Source: Helicobacter mehlei (GTDB taxonomy: Bacteria; Campylobacterota; Campylobacteria; Campylobacterales; Helicobacteraceae). Taken from it: a DNA stretch of 64,000 nucleotides. Both the position numbers and the translations under genes were made by a program. The stretch spans positions 55,459 through 119,458 of the forward strand of contig NZ_QXQP01000003.1 in assembly GCF_003660265.1 (NCBI RefSeq), read 5' to 3'. The notes below the pieces were generated by a model. The model saw only the letters and a list, made by a program, of their open reading frames with translations. It was not told the origin of the DNA and ran no database searches. Below are positions 27,740 to 37,420 of this stretch, in pieces (position 1 is the first letter of the stretch; every line of letters begins with the position of its first letter).

Positions 27740-29274
27740 TAATCCTTACTCCACTCGGCCACATTGTGCGTGAACCGTGCTCCATGGTGCCCCAAAATGG
27801 TGGGTTTGATCCCATGGATGCGATCGCTATAGGCTAAGGGATAACGCAAATAGACTAAAAATGCAAAGGGGGGGTTATTATGCAAGGCTTGGATAAATTT
27901 GGCATACCAAAACTTGCGTTTAGCGATCTGGTCTGTGCTACGTGCTTTGAGCAAAGCCTCATCAACTGCCTTATCGCTATAGTGATTGTAATTCCAGCCA
28001 TTGGCATTCAAGCTCGCATCCATCTTAGAACTAAAAACGCGGTAAGTCTGCGTGTCTGGATCAAGCGGACTGCCCCAGCCAATGATAAAACTATCCACCT
28101 TGTCAATCTCAAATGCCCCATGGTTTTTGGCAATGGCATGTGCTTTGATCCCCACTTTAGCCAACTCACTTTGTAAAATATTCGCCAAAGTAACACGGAG
28201 TGGATCGCTATTAAAAGCGTAAATATCAAATTCTAAAGGCTTGCCCTGCTTGTAAAACACCCCATTTTGGAGCTCCCAGCCATCTTTAATCAAAATCTCT
28301 TGGGCTTTCTTGGGATCATAGGGGTAGCCCTTGGCATTAACGTCATTAGCCCAGCTAGCTTGGATGGGGTTATTAGCCACAAACCCGTAACCATGCAAAA
28401 TTTTATGGGCGATCAGCTCCTTATTGATCGCATAATTGATCGCTTGGCGCACCGCTAGTGATTTTAATAATTTATTGTGGAAGTTAAACATCAAGGCGCG
28501 GTAATCCGCACTTTTTATATCCATGATCTTAATGTGTGGATTAGATTGGAGTGCCTTAACTAAATTGGGTTCGACCAAAGCCACATCTAAAGACCCGTTC
28601 TTGATTTCATAGGTGCGGACATTGTAATCGGGTACGATTTTTAAGATCACCTTTTGGGCTTTGGGCTTGTCCCTATAAAAACGATCGTTAGCCACAAAGG
28701 CGATGTAACTCCCCTTTTGCCACTTAGCAAACTTAAAAGGCCCCGTGCCAATAGGGTGTTGGTTGTAGGCATGGGTGTTTAAGTCCTTGCCCTCTAAGAG
28801 GTGCTTGGGCAACACTCCCATGCTCAAGGCATCCAGCAGAGCAGGGTAGGGGGCTTTGAGCGTGATCTTAAGGCTGTAAGGGCTTAACACCTCCACGCTC
28901 TTGATCGCCTCAAAGCTAGCGCGTGCGGGTGCGTTGAGCTTATCATTGAGGGCTTGCTCAATGGTGAATTTCACATCTTGAGCACTAAACTTCTGCCCAT
29001 CATGCCAAAGCGCATCCTCCCTTAGCTTAAAGGTCCAAACCAGCCCGTCTGGACTCACCTCCCAACTTTTAGCCAAATCAGGCTCAACTTTCATCTCAGG
29101 ACTAAAGCGAGTCAGCCCGCTAAAGACAAAATCTAACGCGCTGTCATGATCGGCATCAAAGAGCGGGTTAATGCGCGCGGTTTCATTTTCAATCCCGATC
29201 ACAATGGTGTTTTTAGGGGTGCTGGCAAGGACTTGCACGCTCAAGAGGACCACACAAAAAAGCCGTCCGATCAT
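27739..29274 (-). CDS. nikZ: Periplasmic substrate-binding protein of the nickel/peptide ABC system (NikZ/OppA-like)
   Basis: 511 residues from the ATG at 29274, which has GGGAG upstream; longer starts at 29292 and 29316 are less likely. Signal peptide MIGRLFCVVLLSVQVLA. SBP_bac_5 family: GLTRFSPEMKVEPDLAKSW, LREDALWHDGQKFSAQDVKFT, HPIGTGPFKFAKW. In H. mustelae a protein of this family (NikZ) feeds nickel and cobalt to OppBCDE; the five-gene order and adjacency to nixA here suggest the same. A peptide or other metal-ligand substrate cannot be excluded from sequence. Confidence 0.72.
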   Translation of the reverse strand: MIGRLFCVVLLSVQVLASTPKNTIVIGIENETARINPLFDADHDSALDFVFSGLTRFSPEMKVEPDLAKSWEVSPDGLVWTFKLREDALWHDGQKFSAQDVKFTIEQALNDKLNAPARASFEAIKSVEVLSPYSLKITLKAPYPALLDALSMGVLPKHLLEGKDLNTHAYNQHPIGTGPFKFAKWQKGSYIAFVANDRFYRDKPKAQKVILKIVPDYNVRTYEIKNGSLDVALVEPNLVKALQSNPHIKIMDIKSADYRALMFNFHNKLLKSLAVRQAINYAINKELIAHKILHGYGFVANNPIQASWANDVNAKGYPYDPKKAQEILIKDGWELQNGVFYKQGKPLEFDIYAFNSDPLRVTLANILQSELAKVGIKAHAIAKNHGAFEIDKVDSFIIGWGSPLDPDTQTYRVFSSKMDASLNANGWNYNHYSDKAVDEALLKARSTDQIAKRKFWYAKFIQALHNNPPFAFLVYLRYPLAYSDRIHGIKPTILGHHGARFTHNVAEWSKD

Positions 29275-29397
29275 CAATCTCCCTTTTATCATCTTAAAGC
29301 ACATAAAACATATCATTATAGTATTATTCGCGTTAATCCTGTGTTAATTTTTTTGCAGGTTCTAAATATGACAAATTTAAAAACATAAGGTTGTTGC
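29275..29397. promoter_or_regulatory. Divergent control region between nikZ operon and nixA
   Basis: A 123-base AT-rich spacer drives both nickel loci in opposite directions. TATTATT at 29322-29328 is an exact half of the Helicobacter NikR operator; after eleven bases the other half (TGTGTTA, 29340-29346) matches only partly. The spacer is the natural place for nickel-responsive control, but the site is only a candidate. Confidence 0.4.
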
Positions 29398-30417
29398 ATG
29401 CGTTCGTGGTTGCCCTATGCTTTGGCGATTGTTTTTTTACATGCTTTGGGCTTGTTGCTCTTGTTTTTATCCGGGGATATTAAGTTTTACGCCCTAGCTG
29501 GCACGGCTTATATGCTAGGCTCTAGACATGCCTTTGATGCCGATCATATTGCCTGTATTGACAACACGATCCGCAAACTCTCCCAGCAAAAGCAAAATGC
29601 CATGGGAGTTGGGTTTTACTTTTCTATGGGGCATTCTAGTGTGGTTATCTTGGCTACGATCGTCAGTGTATTTGCGATCCGCTGGATGGACACCCACACC
29701 CCCGCACTTAGGGAGGTGGGGGGCGTGGTGGGTACCTTAGTTTCGGGTCTATTCTTGCTCTTGGTAGGGCTAATCAATGTCTTTATACTGATTGATCTTT
29801 TTAAGGTCTTCAAGCAGAGTCAAAGCAGTTCTTATAACCAAGAAGCCCTAGAAACCCTCTTGCAAGAGAGGGGTTTGATGAACCGCTTTTTTAAACCCCT
29901 TTTTGCCTTTGTTTCTAAGAGTTGGCACATCTACCCGATTGGGTTTTTATTTGGTCTAGGTTTTGATACAGCCAGCGAGATCGCTTTGTTGTCGCTCTCT
30001 GGGGGGGCGATCAAAACCAGCGTACTGGGCATGCTCTCCTTGCCCATTCTCTTTGCCGCTGGGATGAGTTTATTTGATACCTGCGATGGGGTGTTCATGG
30101 TTAAGGCCTATGATTGGGCTTTTAAAACACCTTTGCGTAAAATTTATTACAACATCACGATCACGACTCTAAGCGTGTTAGTGGCATTAGTGATTGGTTT
30201 AATTGAGCTTTTCCAAGTGCTCAGTCAAAAGATGCATTGGGAATTTGGTGGATTATTGGGGTATCTTAAAGATTTGGATTTTGGGGATTTAGGTTATTAC
30301 TTGGTGGGCTTATTTGTGCTGGTTTGGGCGATCTCCTATGGGATTTGGCACTTTGGCAAGATCGAACACGCTGGAGTCAGCCAAGCTAAAGGGCTTGGAT
30401 CAGTTGGCACAGATTGA
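29398..30417 (+). CDS. nixA: High-affinity nickel permease NixA (NiCoT family)
   Basis: 339 residues with about eight membrane segments. The NiCoT signature in membrane segment II, HAFDADHIACIDN (the HX4DH motif), and GLGFDTASEIALL and FAAGMSLFDTCDG in later segments are present. It moves Ni2+ across the inner membrane for urease and hydrogenase. A fuller nickel supply is implied by the divergent ABC operon. It ends 18 bases from the convergent radA stop. Confidence 0.94.
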   Translation: MRSWLPYALAIVFLHALGLLLLFLSGDIKFYALAGTAYMLGSRHAFDADHIACIDNTIRKLSQQKQNAMGVGFYFSMGHSSVVILATIVSVFAIRWMDTHTPALREVGGVVGTLVSGLFLLLVGLINVFILIDLFKVFKQSQSSSYNQEALETLLQERGLMNRFFKPLFAFVSKSWHIYPIGFLFGLGFDTASEIALLSLSGGAIKTSVLGMLSLPILFAAGMSLFDTCDGVFMVKAYDWAFKTPLRKIYYNITITTLSVLVALVIGLIELFQVLSQKMHWEFGGLLGYLKDLDFGDLGYYLVGLFVLVWAISYGIWHFGKIEHAGVSQAKGLGSVGTD

Positions 30418-30435
30418 GCGTTTAAAAGTCTGGCC

Positions 30436-31776
30436 CTACATCCACTCAATGATCTGCGACACATCTTTGGCTTCGTAGCAGGCAATGGGGGTTTTGAGAT
30501 TGGGTTTTTTAGGCACAATCGCCTTTAAAAAGCCGTAATTCTCCATTTCTTTTAAGCGCACATTTAAATTCGGCACTTCTTGCACCGAGCCGGTTAAGCC
30601 CACCTCCCCGATGAAGGCGGTTTTATTGCTGATCGGGCGGTTTCGAAAGCTAGAGAGAATGCTGGCGATCACAGCTAAATCCGCGCTCGTTTCGCTGATT
30701 TTAATCCCCCCGGATACATTGATAAAGACATCGTAACGATTGAGCGGGATTTCTAGCTTTTTTTCTAGCAAGGCTAAGAGCATGTGCAAGCGGTTAGTGT
30801 CAAAGCTGGTGGCAAGGCGTTTAGGGTTGGCTAAAGAGCTTTCACACACTAAGGCTTGGATTTCTAAAATCAACGCCCTTGAGCCCTCCAGCACCACACT
30901 TAAGGCACTGCCCGCTAGGCTTTGCTTTTGAGAGAAAAAGAGTTTAGAAGCCTCCTTAGCACTCATCAAGCCCTCTTGGTGCATTTCAAAAATCCCCACT
31001 TCGCTGGTCGCCCCAAAGCGGTTTTTAAAACTGCGTAAAATTCTAAGCTCTCTACTCGGATCGCCCTCAAAGTAAAGCACGGAATCGACCATGTGCTCGA
31101 GCACCCTAGGACCGGCGATCGAGCCCTCTTTAGTGATGTGTCCGATGATAAAAATGGCGATCTGCTCTTGCTTGGCTAGACGCATGAGATCAAAGGTGAT
31201 TTCTCTTACCTGAGAGATCGAGCCGGGGGCAGAGCTGATCGCACTAGAATATAAAGTTTGGATCGAGTCGATCACACACACGGCGTAATTTTGCCCGAGT
31301 AAATGCGCCTTGATCGTGTCTAAATCAATTTCATTGAGTAGATACAGCTTTTCCTGCACGCATTGTAGGCGATCGGCTCTTAGGCGAATCTGCCCCGCGC
31401 TCTCCTCCCCGCTCACATACAGCACGCTTAAACCCGTGCCCGCTAGCCCGCCTGCCACTTTTAATAACAGCGTGCTTTTACCCACCCCGGGAGCTCCCCC
31501 GATGAGATACAACCCCCCGGGCACAATCCCCCCGCCTAGCACAATGTCTAATTCCTTTTGTGTGGAGCTAAAGGTGCTAATGCTCTCCTGTTCTACTTTA
31601 GTGATCGAAACCGCTGAGAGTGTGGGCGTGTTTTTAAAGGGTTTGAGACTCTCTTTTTGTGGACTACTCAGTTCAACAAAGCTCTCCCATTGCTGGCAAT
31701 TATTGCACTTACCCAGCCACTTAGGGCTGACAAACCCGCAATGTTGGCACTCAAAAACCCTAGACTTCTTGCCCAT
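30436..31776 (-). CDS. radA: DNA repair protein RadA/Sms
   Basis: 446 residues from the ATG at 31776 (an in-frame ATG at 31791 is five codons longer). An N-terminal four-cysteine zinc finger (FECQHCGF ... KCNNCQQW), RecA-like core with Walker [14 protein letters not shown], the RadA-specific KNRFG motif and a C-terminal Lon-protease-like domain. It is a branch-migration helicase in recombination. The start overlaps the ftsY end by 17 bases. Confidence 0.94.
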   Translation of the reverse strand: MGKKSRVFECQHCGFVSPKWLGKCNNCQQWESFVELSSPQKESLKPFKNTPTLSAVSITKVEQESISTFSSTQKELDIVLGGGIVPGGLYLIGGAPGVGKSTLLLKVAGGLAGTGLSVLYVSGEESAGQIRLRADRLQCVQEKLYLLNEIDLDTIKAHLLGQNYAVCVIDSIQTLYSSAISSAPGSISQVREITFDLMRLAKQEQIAIFIIGHITKEGSIAGPRVLEHMVDSVLYFEGDPSRELRILRSFKNRFGATSEVGIFEMHQEGLMSAKEASKLFFSQKQSLAGSALSVVLEGSRALILEIQALVCESSLANPKRLATSFDTNRLHMLLALLEKKLEIPLNRYDVFINVSGGIKISETSADLAVIASILSSFRNRPISNKTAFIGEVGLTGSVQEVPNLNVRLKEMENYGFLKAIVPKKPNLKTPIACYEAKDVSQIIEWM

Positions 31777-32647
31777 CTTTAAAGATCGCATCTAAAAGGC
31801 TTTTGACATACTCCATTTCCTCAAAAGCGATCAAATCGTTTTCTTTCTCTCCCACGCCTAGATACAAAATAGGCAGTTGCAATTCATAAAGAATGCTCAA
31901 AATACATCCCCCCTTGCTGGTGCCATCTAGTTTGGTAACAATCACTCCGTCTAGCTCTAAACTTTCATGGAAAATCTTAGCCTGTTCGAGTGCCGAGCTA
32001 CCCTGCGTGCCATCTAGTATTAGGATTTTATAGTAGGGGGCGTTGTTTAGTGCCTTGCTACACACCCTAGAGATTTTTAACAACTCATTTTTGAGATTGG
32101 TTTGGTTGTGTAGTCTGCCGGCGGTGTCGATGATGATTTGATCCGCCCCTCTAGCAATCCCCGCCTCAATGGTGTTGAAAGCGAGCGCGCTAGGATCGCT
32201 ATTTTGCCCCGCGCTAATCACCTCTAATTGCAACTTCTCCCCCCAAAGTTGGAGTTGTTTGACCGCAGCAGCCCTAAAGGTGTCCCCCGCTCCTAATAAA
32301 ACTTTTTGGTTATTGAGCAGGTGCTTTTTAGCCAGTTTGGCTATCGTGGTGGTCTTGCCCGCCCCATTGACCCCCAAGATTAAAGAAACTAAGGGCTTGG
32401 TGTCTAAGGGCTTTAAGCGCACTTGGTCGTAGTAACTCTCTTTGCGTAAAAAACGCATTAAGGCGACTTCTAGGTGGTTGCGCTTGATTTGATCGGGCAG
32501 GTGTTCTAAGAGCTTTTCGACTAGATCAAATTGCACATCAAAGCCGATTAAGATTTCCTCCATCTCTTCTTTGCTAAAAGCCGCGTCTTTGGTTTTGAGC
32601 AAAGAGGCAACATTTTGAATTGTCTTTTTGAAAAAGTTAAACATCAA
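31760..32647 (-). CDS. ftsY: Signal recognition particle receptor FtsY
   Basis: 295 residues, short form without the long acidic A domain. SRP GTPase NG domain: [16 protein letters not shown] (G1), [21 protein letters not shown] (G3), [10 protein letters not shown] (G4) and GVGEKENDL. It receives ribosome-SRP complexes at the inner membrane. It lies between the lipoprotein gene (four-base overlap) and radA. Confidence 0.95.
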   Translation of the reverse strand: MMFNFFKKTIQNVASLLKTKDAAFSKEEMEEILIGFDVQFDLVEKLLEHLPDQIKRNHLEVALMRFLRKESYYDQVRLKPLDTKPLVSLILGVNGAGKTTTIAKLAKKHLLNNQKVLLGAGDTFRAAAVKQLQLWGEKLQLEVISAGQNSDPSALAFNTIEAGIARGADQIIIDTAGRLHNQTNLKNELLKISRVCSKALNNAPYYKILILDGTQGSSALEQAKIFHESLELDGVIVTKLDGTSKGGCILSILYELQLPILYLGVGEKENDLIAFEEMEYVKSLLDAIFKDGQEV

Positions 32648-33201
32648 TCTCTCTGGGTTTGGATTAAATCTTGAAGTTCTTTGGTTAGCATCTCTTCAAC
32701 AAGTGCCCCGCGGTAGCTTTGATACAACTTGCCATGTTTGTCATAGAGCAAAAAATAAGGCAAGGGCCAAGAGGCACTATTGAGAGGCGTGCTAAAAGAG
32801 GTGTTATCCATCAGGTTTAGCATAGAAAAATGTAAGGCATGCTCTTTGGTGTAGCTTTCGATCTTATCTTGTGGATAAGATTTGTCCAAAAACGCTAAAA
32901 ATGCCACCTTGTCCTTGAAGTTTTCTTGAATACGATTAAAAAGCGTTACAAAAGGTGCAGAGGGTGCATCTAAACCAAAAACCATGATAAAAAGGGGCTT
33001 GTGGGTGCTCTCAGGGGATAGGATTTGCAGGTGATCGGGTGTGATTTTAAGGCGAAACTCTTGGTGATTTTGGTCCAAAAAATTAAAGAAGGTTACGGGC
33101 TGTTCTTGCATTTCAAGGGGGCGCGACCCGTGCTTTTGATCCGAACAACCCCAAAATAACAACACCACCAACACCCCAAGAAAGCCCGCACGCAGATCCA
33201 T
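32644..33201 (-). CDS. Putative lipoprotein with thioredoxin-like fold
   Basis: 185 residues. Signal sequence with the lipobox LLFWGC places it as a membrane-anchored periplasmic lipoprotein. The body resembles the thioredoxin/TlpA fold ([59 protein letters not shown]), but the CxxC redox pair is absent, so it is unlikely to be a disulphide oxidoreductase. It is the first gene of a lipoprotein-ftsY-radA operon with its own TATAAT. Function unknown. Confidence 0.7.
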   Translation of the reverse strand: MDLRAGFLGVLVVLLFWGCSDQKHGSRPLEMQEQPVTFFNFLDQNHQEFRLKITPDHLQILSPESTHKPLFIMVFGLDAPSAPFVTLFNRIQENFKDKVAFLAFLDKSYPQDKIESYTKEHALHFSMLNLMDNTSFSTPLNSASWPLPYFLLYDKHGKLYQSYRGALVEEMLTKELQDLIQTQRD

Positions 33202-33228
33202 CTCACTTCTTTTACCAAAAAATGCGCT

Positions 33229-33234
33229 ATTATA
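33229..33234 (-). promoter_or_regulatory. -10 box of the lipoprotein-ftsY-radA operon
   Basis: TATAAT on the minus strand (GTTATAATAGCG), 27 bases before the ATG at 33201. Confidence 0.55.
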
Positions 33235-33249
33235 ACGATTTATCGGTAA

Positions 33250-35124
33250 CTAGACTTTAAACTTCCCTAGCTCGCGATCAAAGATGTCTGCCATTTGCTT
33301 TAAAGAGGAGCTAGCTTGGCTCACATCTTGCACGCTTTGGTAATTGAGCGAGGCTAGTTGGTTGATCTCTTGGATTTCCCTCACAATGGCTTGGGTGGCT
33401 TTAGCCACCTCCTTAAACTCGCTCACATCGTGGGTGGTGGCGTTGATCACTACTTGGATATTTTGCACATTGGCATCCACGACTTCTTGCAAAGCTAAAG
33501 TGAGCTCGGAGGTTTTTAAAATCTCTTGAGCATTGCTGTGCAGATGTTGGCTAATATCCCCCACAGCGCGCACCACTTCGTTAATGGTGTGATCCACCTC
33601 ATTTAAGCTATTCTTGGTCTTTTCGGCCAATTTACGCACCTCATCAGCCACAATGGCAAACCCCCGTCCATGCTCGCCCGCTCTAGCTGCCTCAATGGCG
33701 GCATTGAGGGCTAGTAAATTGGTCTGTTCTGCCACATCGGCAATGAGGGTTAAGATGGCTTTGATATTTTCGGTATTCTTAGAGGCCTCTTCTAGTTTAT
33801 TAGAAAACTCCACCCCCAGCTGGGCATTGTGGGCGAGATTTTGGCTAAAGGTTTGGATTTTAGCGCGCACTTCCTCTAAGTTATTGCCCGTTCGCACGAG
33901 GTTTTTATTGTTGTGATCGGCGTTATTAGCCCCCATCAAAATACTCTGCACAATGTCATTCCCATTTTTAACCGCAACACAAATGCGTTCTGTCTCCTCT
34001 TGGGTGTTTTGGGAGACATCACTTGAACTGGTGTGTAACGTGTTGGCGATTTGGGTATTTTGGTTACTCAATTCCTTGATATTGGAAATAATGCCCTGTG
34101 TTTTTTCTAAAAGCGCATTGATGTTTTTGGAGATGGTGGCGATTTCATCTTTGCCTTTAACCTGTAGGCGTTTGGTCAAATCCCCCTCTTGAGAGACCAA
34201 CTCAACGATCAAGTCTCTAAGTTTGATTAAAGGCTTAAATAAAATCTCAATCACGCCAAAGAGGACACACAGGACGATGACAAGAGAGATAACCCCTATG
34301 ATCAAAAGCGTCTTTTGGATGTCGATTAGACTTGCTAAAGCTACCTTTTTAAACACCCTACCCACGACTTTCCAACCCAGATCGGGCACCGTTGTCCAAA
34401 CATAGAATTTATCCCCACTGGGGTGATCGCGCTCCATAAAACCCACTTGGTCAGATAAGATTTGGCGGACTAATTGTGGGTCGTCTGGGTGGTATTTGGT
34501 GCCCTTTTTGTAGGTGGAGGAGGCGAGCACCACACCGCTAGCATCCAGCACATGCACATGCCCCTTAGCAGCAAAAAAAGAACTGCTAATGGCTTTCAAA
34601 ACAGATTCTACGGCAACATCTGAGGCGATCACGCCCTTAAACACGCCCTTTTGCATTAAAGCTAGCGAGTAGGTGATGATGGTCTTTTGGGTGAAGAGAT
34701 CGACATAGGGCTTGGTGATGTAAATGTGGTTAGGATTCTCACGGGCATGCTGGTACCATGTGCGTTTTCTAGGGTCGTAATTTTCGGGCTTTTTCCCAAT
34801 GGATTTGATGATGATCCCATTTTCAAAGGCGACATGCACATCTTCACTCCCACTTTGCACAAAATTTAAGATTTGCTCCACTCTAGGCAAATCGTTTAAA
34901 TCCACATTTTCAAAGTGTTTAACGGTATCTTGGAGCATCGCGCGGAGATGCCCATCGGTTTCTTGCAAAGAAGAAGAGAGCATATTCACCATCAAGGAGA
35001 GAGTTTGGCGCGTTCCTTTGGTAATGTTGTTTTGGACCTTGTGGCTAATGACGCTCATGGTGATGCCAAAAGTGAAAATCATCAACACCGCCAAAACAAA
35101 CAAAACCTTTACTCTAAAATTCAT
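33250..35124 (-). CDS. Methyl-accepting chemotaxis protein with Cache sensor domain
   Basis: 624 residues. First membrane segment [19 protein letters not shown], periplasmic double-Cache-like sensor ([38 protein letters not shown]), second membrane segment [26 protein letters not shown], and the signalling hairpin ([29 protein letters not shown]). It resembles TlpC-type receptors. The ligand is unknown. It is intact, unlike the chemoreceptor near 3-5 kb. Transcribed alone. Confidence 0.9.
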   Translation of the reverse strand: MNFRVKVLFVLAVLMIFTFGITMSVISHKVQNNITKGTRQTLSLMVNMLSSSLQETDGHLRAMLQDTVKHFENVDLNDLPRVEQILNFVQSGSEDVHVAFENGIIIKSIGKKPENYDPRKRTWYQHARENPNHIYITKPYVDLFTQKTIITYSLALMQKGVFKGVIASDVAVESVLKAISSSFFAAKGHVHVLDASGVVLASSTYKKGTKYHPDDPQLVRQILSDQVGFMERDHPSGDKFYVWTTVPDLGWKVVGRVFKKVALASLIDIQKTLLIIGVISLVIVLCVLFGVIEILFKPLIKLRDLIVELVSQEGDLTKRLQVKGKDEIATISKNINALLEKTQGIISNIKELSNQNTQIANTLHTSSSDVSQNTQEETERICVAVKNGNDIVQSILMGANNADHNNKNLVRTGNNLEEVRAKIQTFSQNLAHNAQLGVEFSNKLEEASKNTENIKAILTLIADVAEQTNLLALNAAIEAARAGEHGRGFAIVADEVRKLAEKTKNSLNEVDHTINEVVRAVGDISQHLHSNAQEILKTSELTLALQEVVDANVQNIQVVINATTHDVSEFKEVAKATQAIVREIQEINQLASLNYQSVQDVSQASSSLKQMADIFDRELGKFKV

Positions 35125-35213
35125 ATCTTTCCTTTAAATCATAACACCCAAGTCGTGTGGGGATTAAGTGGTTTTGCTATAACGGAAATTGATAAATCAT
35201 AACCCAATGTTTA

Positions 35214-35768
35214 TTATTTTTTTGCTTTTATTAATAAGTGATTAGCTCCCTTAAACTGCCACACACAGCCATAATTTCTAAAAAAGACGCACAAAGCTTT
35301 AGCGTCCATGATCGCATCTTCCAATCCGATAAAGACCTCCAAACGCACTCCCCTAGCGCATAAAAACTCTAGCTTTTCAGGGGCATAGTGGTAGTTGAGC
35401 AAAATTTGTAAATCTTGCAAGCTGCCTAAATGCGTATAACGCGCTAAACTGGGGTCTTGTGCTAAGAGCGCGCTCCAGCCGATTTTCTCAAAAAAGGCTT
35501 GCATGTAGGCGTGTGGGTTTTGTTGGTAGGCTTTGAGCTGTAAATTTTTAAAGGCTTGGCTTTTGTGGGCGAGCATACAGGGGGCAATCAACACTAGGCG
35601 TTGTATGCGTTTGTTTTGCTTAACTTGCTCACAAGCATACTCTAGCGCACAAATTGCCCCATAGCTAAAGCCAGCCACATCATAGAGTCCGCATGGTTTT
35701 AAAATCGACTCAAAAAGCCATTCTTCCCGCTGAAAACCAAAGCCACTAAAATAACGCCCCACCATCAC
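35214..35768 (-). CDS. bioV: Pimeloyl-ACP methyl ester esterase BioV
   Basis: 184 residues, small alpha/beta-hydrolase. The nucleophile elbow GFSYGA has the serine, and the C-terminal GANHLL has the histidine. In Helicobacter BioV replaces BioH: it cleaves pimeloyl-ACP methyl ester to end the BioC branch of biotin synthesis. Its place next to the ftsH-like and mtaB genes supports the call. It overlaps the ftsH-like gene by four bases. bioC is also in this window, near 63 kb. Confidence 0.75.
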   Translation of the reverse strand: MMVGRYFSGFGFQREEWLFESILKPCGLYDVAGFSYGAICALEYACEQVKQNKRIQRLVLIAPCMLAHKSQAFKNLQLKAYQQNPHAYMQAFFEKIGWSALLAQDPSLARYTHLGSLQDLQILLNYHYAPEKLEFLCARGVRLEVFIGLEDAIMDAKALCVFFRNYGCVWQFKGANHLLIKAKK

Positions 35769-37420
35769 ACAAAGGAGCGCAAGATTTCTTGCATTTGGGT
35801 TTTGGAGAGTTTTTCTTTTTCCAAGAGTACTTTAGCAATGGCTTCTACCTGCATTTTAGAATTGCCCAAAAATTCCTTTTGTTCCTTATGTAGCGTGCCT
35901 AGCAACGCTTCCATATCCGCGCGATCCCCGATGAATTTATGCCCCATCGCATAATCCTCACACATGCGCTTGGCGATTTCAAAGGCGTGTTTGAGATCGT
36001 CTTTAGCTAAGGTGTAGTGCTCTTGAAAAAACAACTCTAAGATGATCATCCCACTCAGATACACCTTAATACTATTATTCATCTCACTTTGGCTACGCAC
36101 CTTTTGATCGCTAGCAATCAAAAAATCCCCCACCAATAAGACCTTATCAAAATCCACATCTAGCCAGTAGGCACTAAATGCCTTCGCGCTTTGGTATAGA
36201 GAATAGAGATTTTTTTCCTGCTCGCTCAAAGCGGCATTTTTCTTCTTACCAAAGGCGATCTTATCCTTGACCTCTAAAATGTCCTTCATGGTGATGATTT
36301 GGGCGTTATGCCTAAGCGCGTTGAGCGCGCTCTCATTGACTAAAGAAGAGAGCATTGCTCCGCTAAAGCCCACGCAGATTTTAGCCACCTCTTTACAATC
36401 TAGGCTATGTTGCTTGTCTTTGAGATAAGAATCCAAAATCTGTATGCGTTCTTCTAAATCGGGCAGAGAGATAAAAATACGCCGATCAAAACGCCCGCTG
36501 CGTAGCAAGGCCTCATCCATCACATCGATCTTATTAGTCGCCCCGATCACAATCACCTGTGCGCTTTCCTCAAAGCCATCCATTTCAGTTAAAAGCTGGT
36601 TGAGCGTGGCTTCTCTCTCATCATTGCGCTGATGCCCCCTAGCTTTGCCCACTGCGTCGATCTCATCAATGAAGACAATCGAGGGGCTAAAAGCCTTCGC
36701 CTTAGCAAAGAGTTCGCGCACTCTTTTAGCCCCCACGCCCACATAGATTTGTACAAACGCGCTCCCACTATGGTAAAAAAAGGGCACTTTAGCTTCAGAG
36801 GCTAGGGCTTTAGCAATCATCGTCTTGCCCACCCCCGGGGGGCCCACCAAGAGCACGCCTTTAGGGAGTTTGATCTTTAAATCTTGGTATTTCTTGGGGT
36901 TTTTGAGATAATCTACGATCTCATAAAGCTCTTCTTTAACTTCTTTAGTGCCCGCCACATCTTCAAAGCGCACGCTAGGCAAAGTGGCATGCAAAGAGGG
37001 CATGGGCGGGCTTTGGGCTTTGAGCACATTGTCATAGGAAGTTTGCACAGGGTAATTCTTTTTGTTCCAAGCAAAGCGCAAAATGAGTGCCAAAAGAACA
37101 AGAAAAAAGAAGATGATTACAAAATCGAGGATTTGCTGGGTGGTGTTATCCTCCTCTAAAATCTCAATGGGGATATTGGTCGGAAACTGCAAAGAATCTT
37201 TCCAGCCCACCCGCGCAGTCTTGTAAATCTTAAAATCCACCTTCAAATAAATATAGCGATCATCCATCTTGATACTTTGGATTTTATCTGAATGCAATAA
37301 GGCATTAAAATCTTGGATGCTCACCAGCTTAGTGGGCTCTCTCAAAATCAAAAAGAGCACAAAAATCACGCCGACTAAAATCACCAGCGTGCCAATAGCG
37401 ACCTTTTTAAAACGCCGCAT
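35765..37420 (-). CDS. FtsH-like AAA+ membrane protein lacking the protease zinc motif
   Basis: 551 residues from ATG 37420, which has GGAGG nine bases upstream. One N-terminal membrane segment (VAIGTLVILVGVIFVLFLIL), a short periplasmic part, a second membrane segment (FVIIFFFLVLLALILRF), and a complete AAA core: Walker A GPPGVGKTMIAKAL, Walker B SIVFIDEIDAVG, and second region of homology ALLRSGRFDRRIFI. Where FtsH has HEAGH, this chain reads YQSAK, so it should not act as a zinc protease. H. pylori has a gene at this place (HP0286) beside its true ftsH; the role is unknown. Confidence 0.85.
   Translation of the reverse strand: MRRFKKVAIGTLVILVGVIFVLFLILREPTKLVSIQDFNALLHSDKIQSIKMDDRYIYLKVDFKIYKTARVGWKDSLQFPTNIPIEILEEDNTTQQILDFVIIFFFLVLLALILRFAWNKKNYPVQTSYDNVLKAQSPPMPSLHATLPSVRFEDVAGTKEVKEELYEIVDYLKNPKKYQDLKIKLPKGVLLVGPPGVGKTMIAKALASEAKVPFFYHSGSAFVQIYVGVGAKRVRELFAKAKAFSPSIVFIDEIDAVGKARGHQRNDEREATLNQLLTEMDGFEESAQVIVIGATNKIDVMDEALLRSGRFDRRIFISLPDLEERIQILDSYLKDKQHSLDCKEVAKICVGFSGAMLSSLVNESALNALRHNAQIITMKDILEVKDKIAFGKKKNAALSEQEKNLYSLYQSAKAFSAYWLDVDFDKVLLVGDFLIASDQKVRSQSEMNNSIKVYLSGMIILELFFQEHYTLAKDDLKHAFEIAKRMCEDYAMGHKFIGDRADMEALLGTLHKEQKEFLGNSKMQVEAIAKVLLEKEKLSKTQMQEILRSFV

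Noticed and set aside
24762..29274. Plain dipeptide/oligopeptide transporter
   Set aside because: Not excluded, but adjacency to nixA and the order shared with Helicobacter NikZ-OppBCDE make metal uptake more likely.
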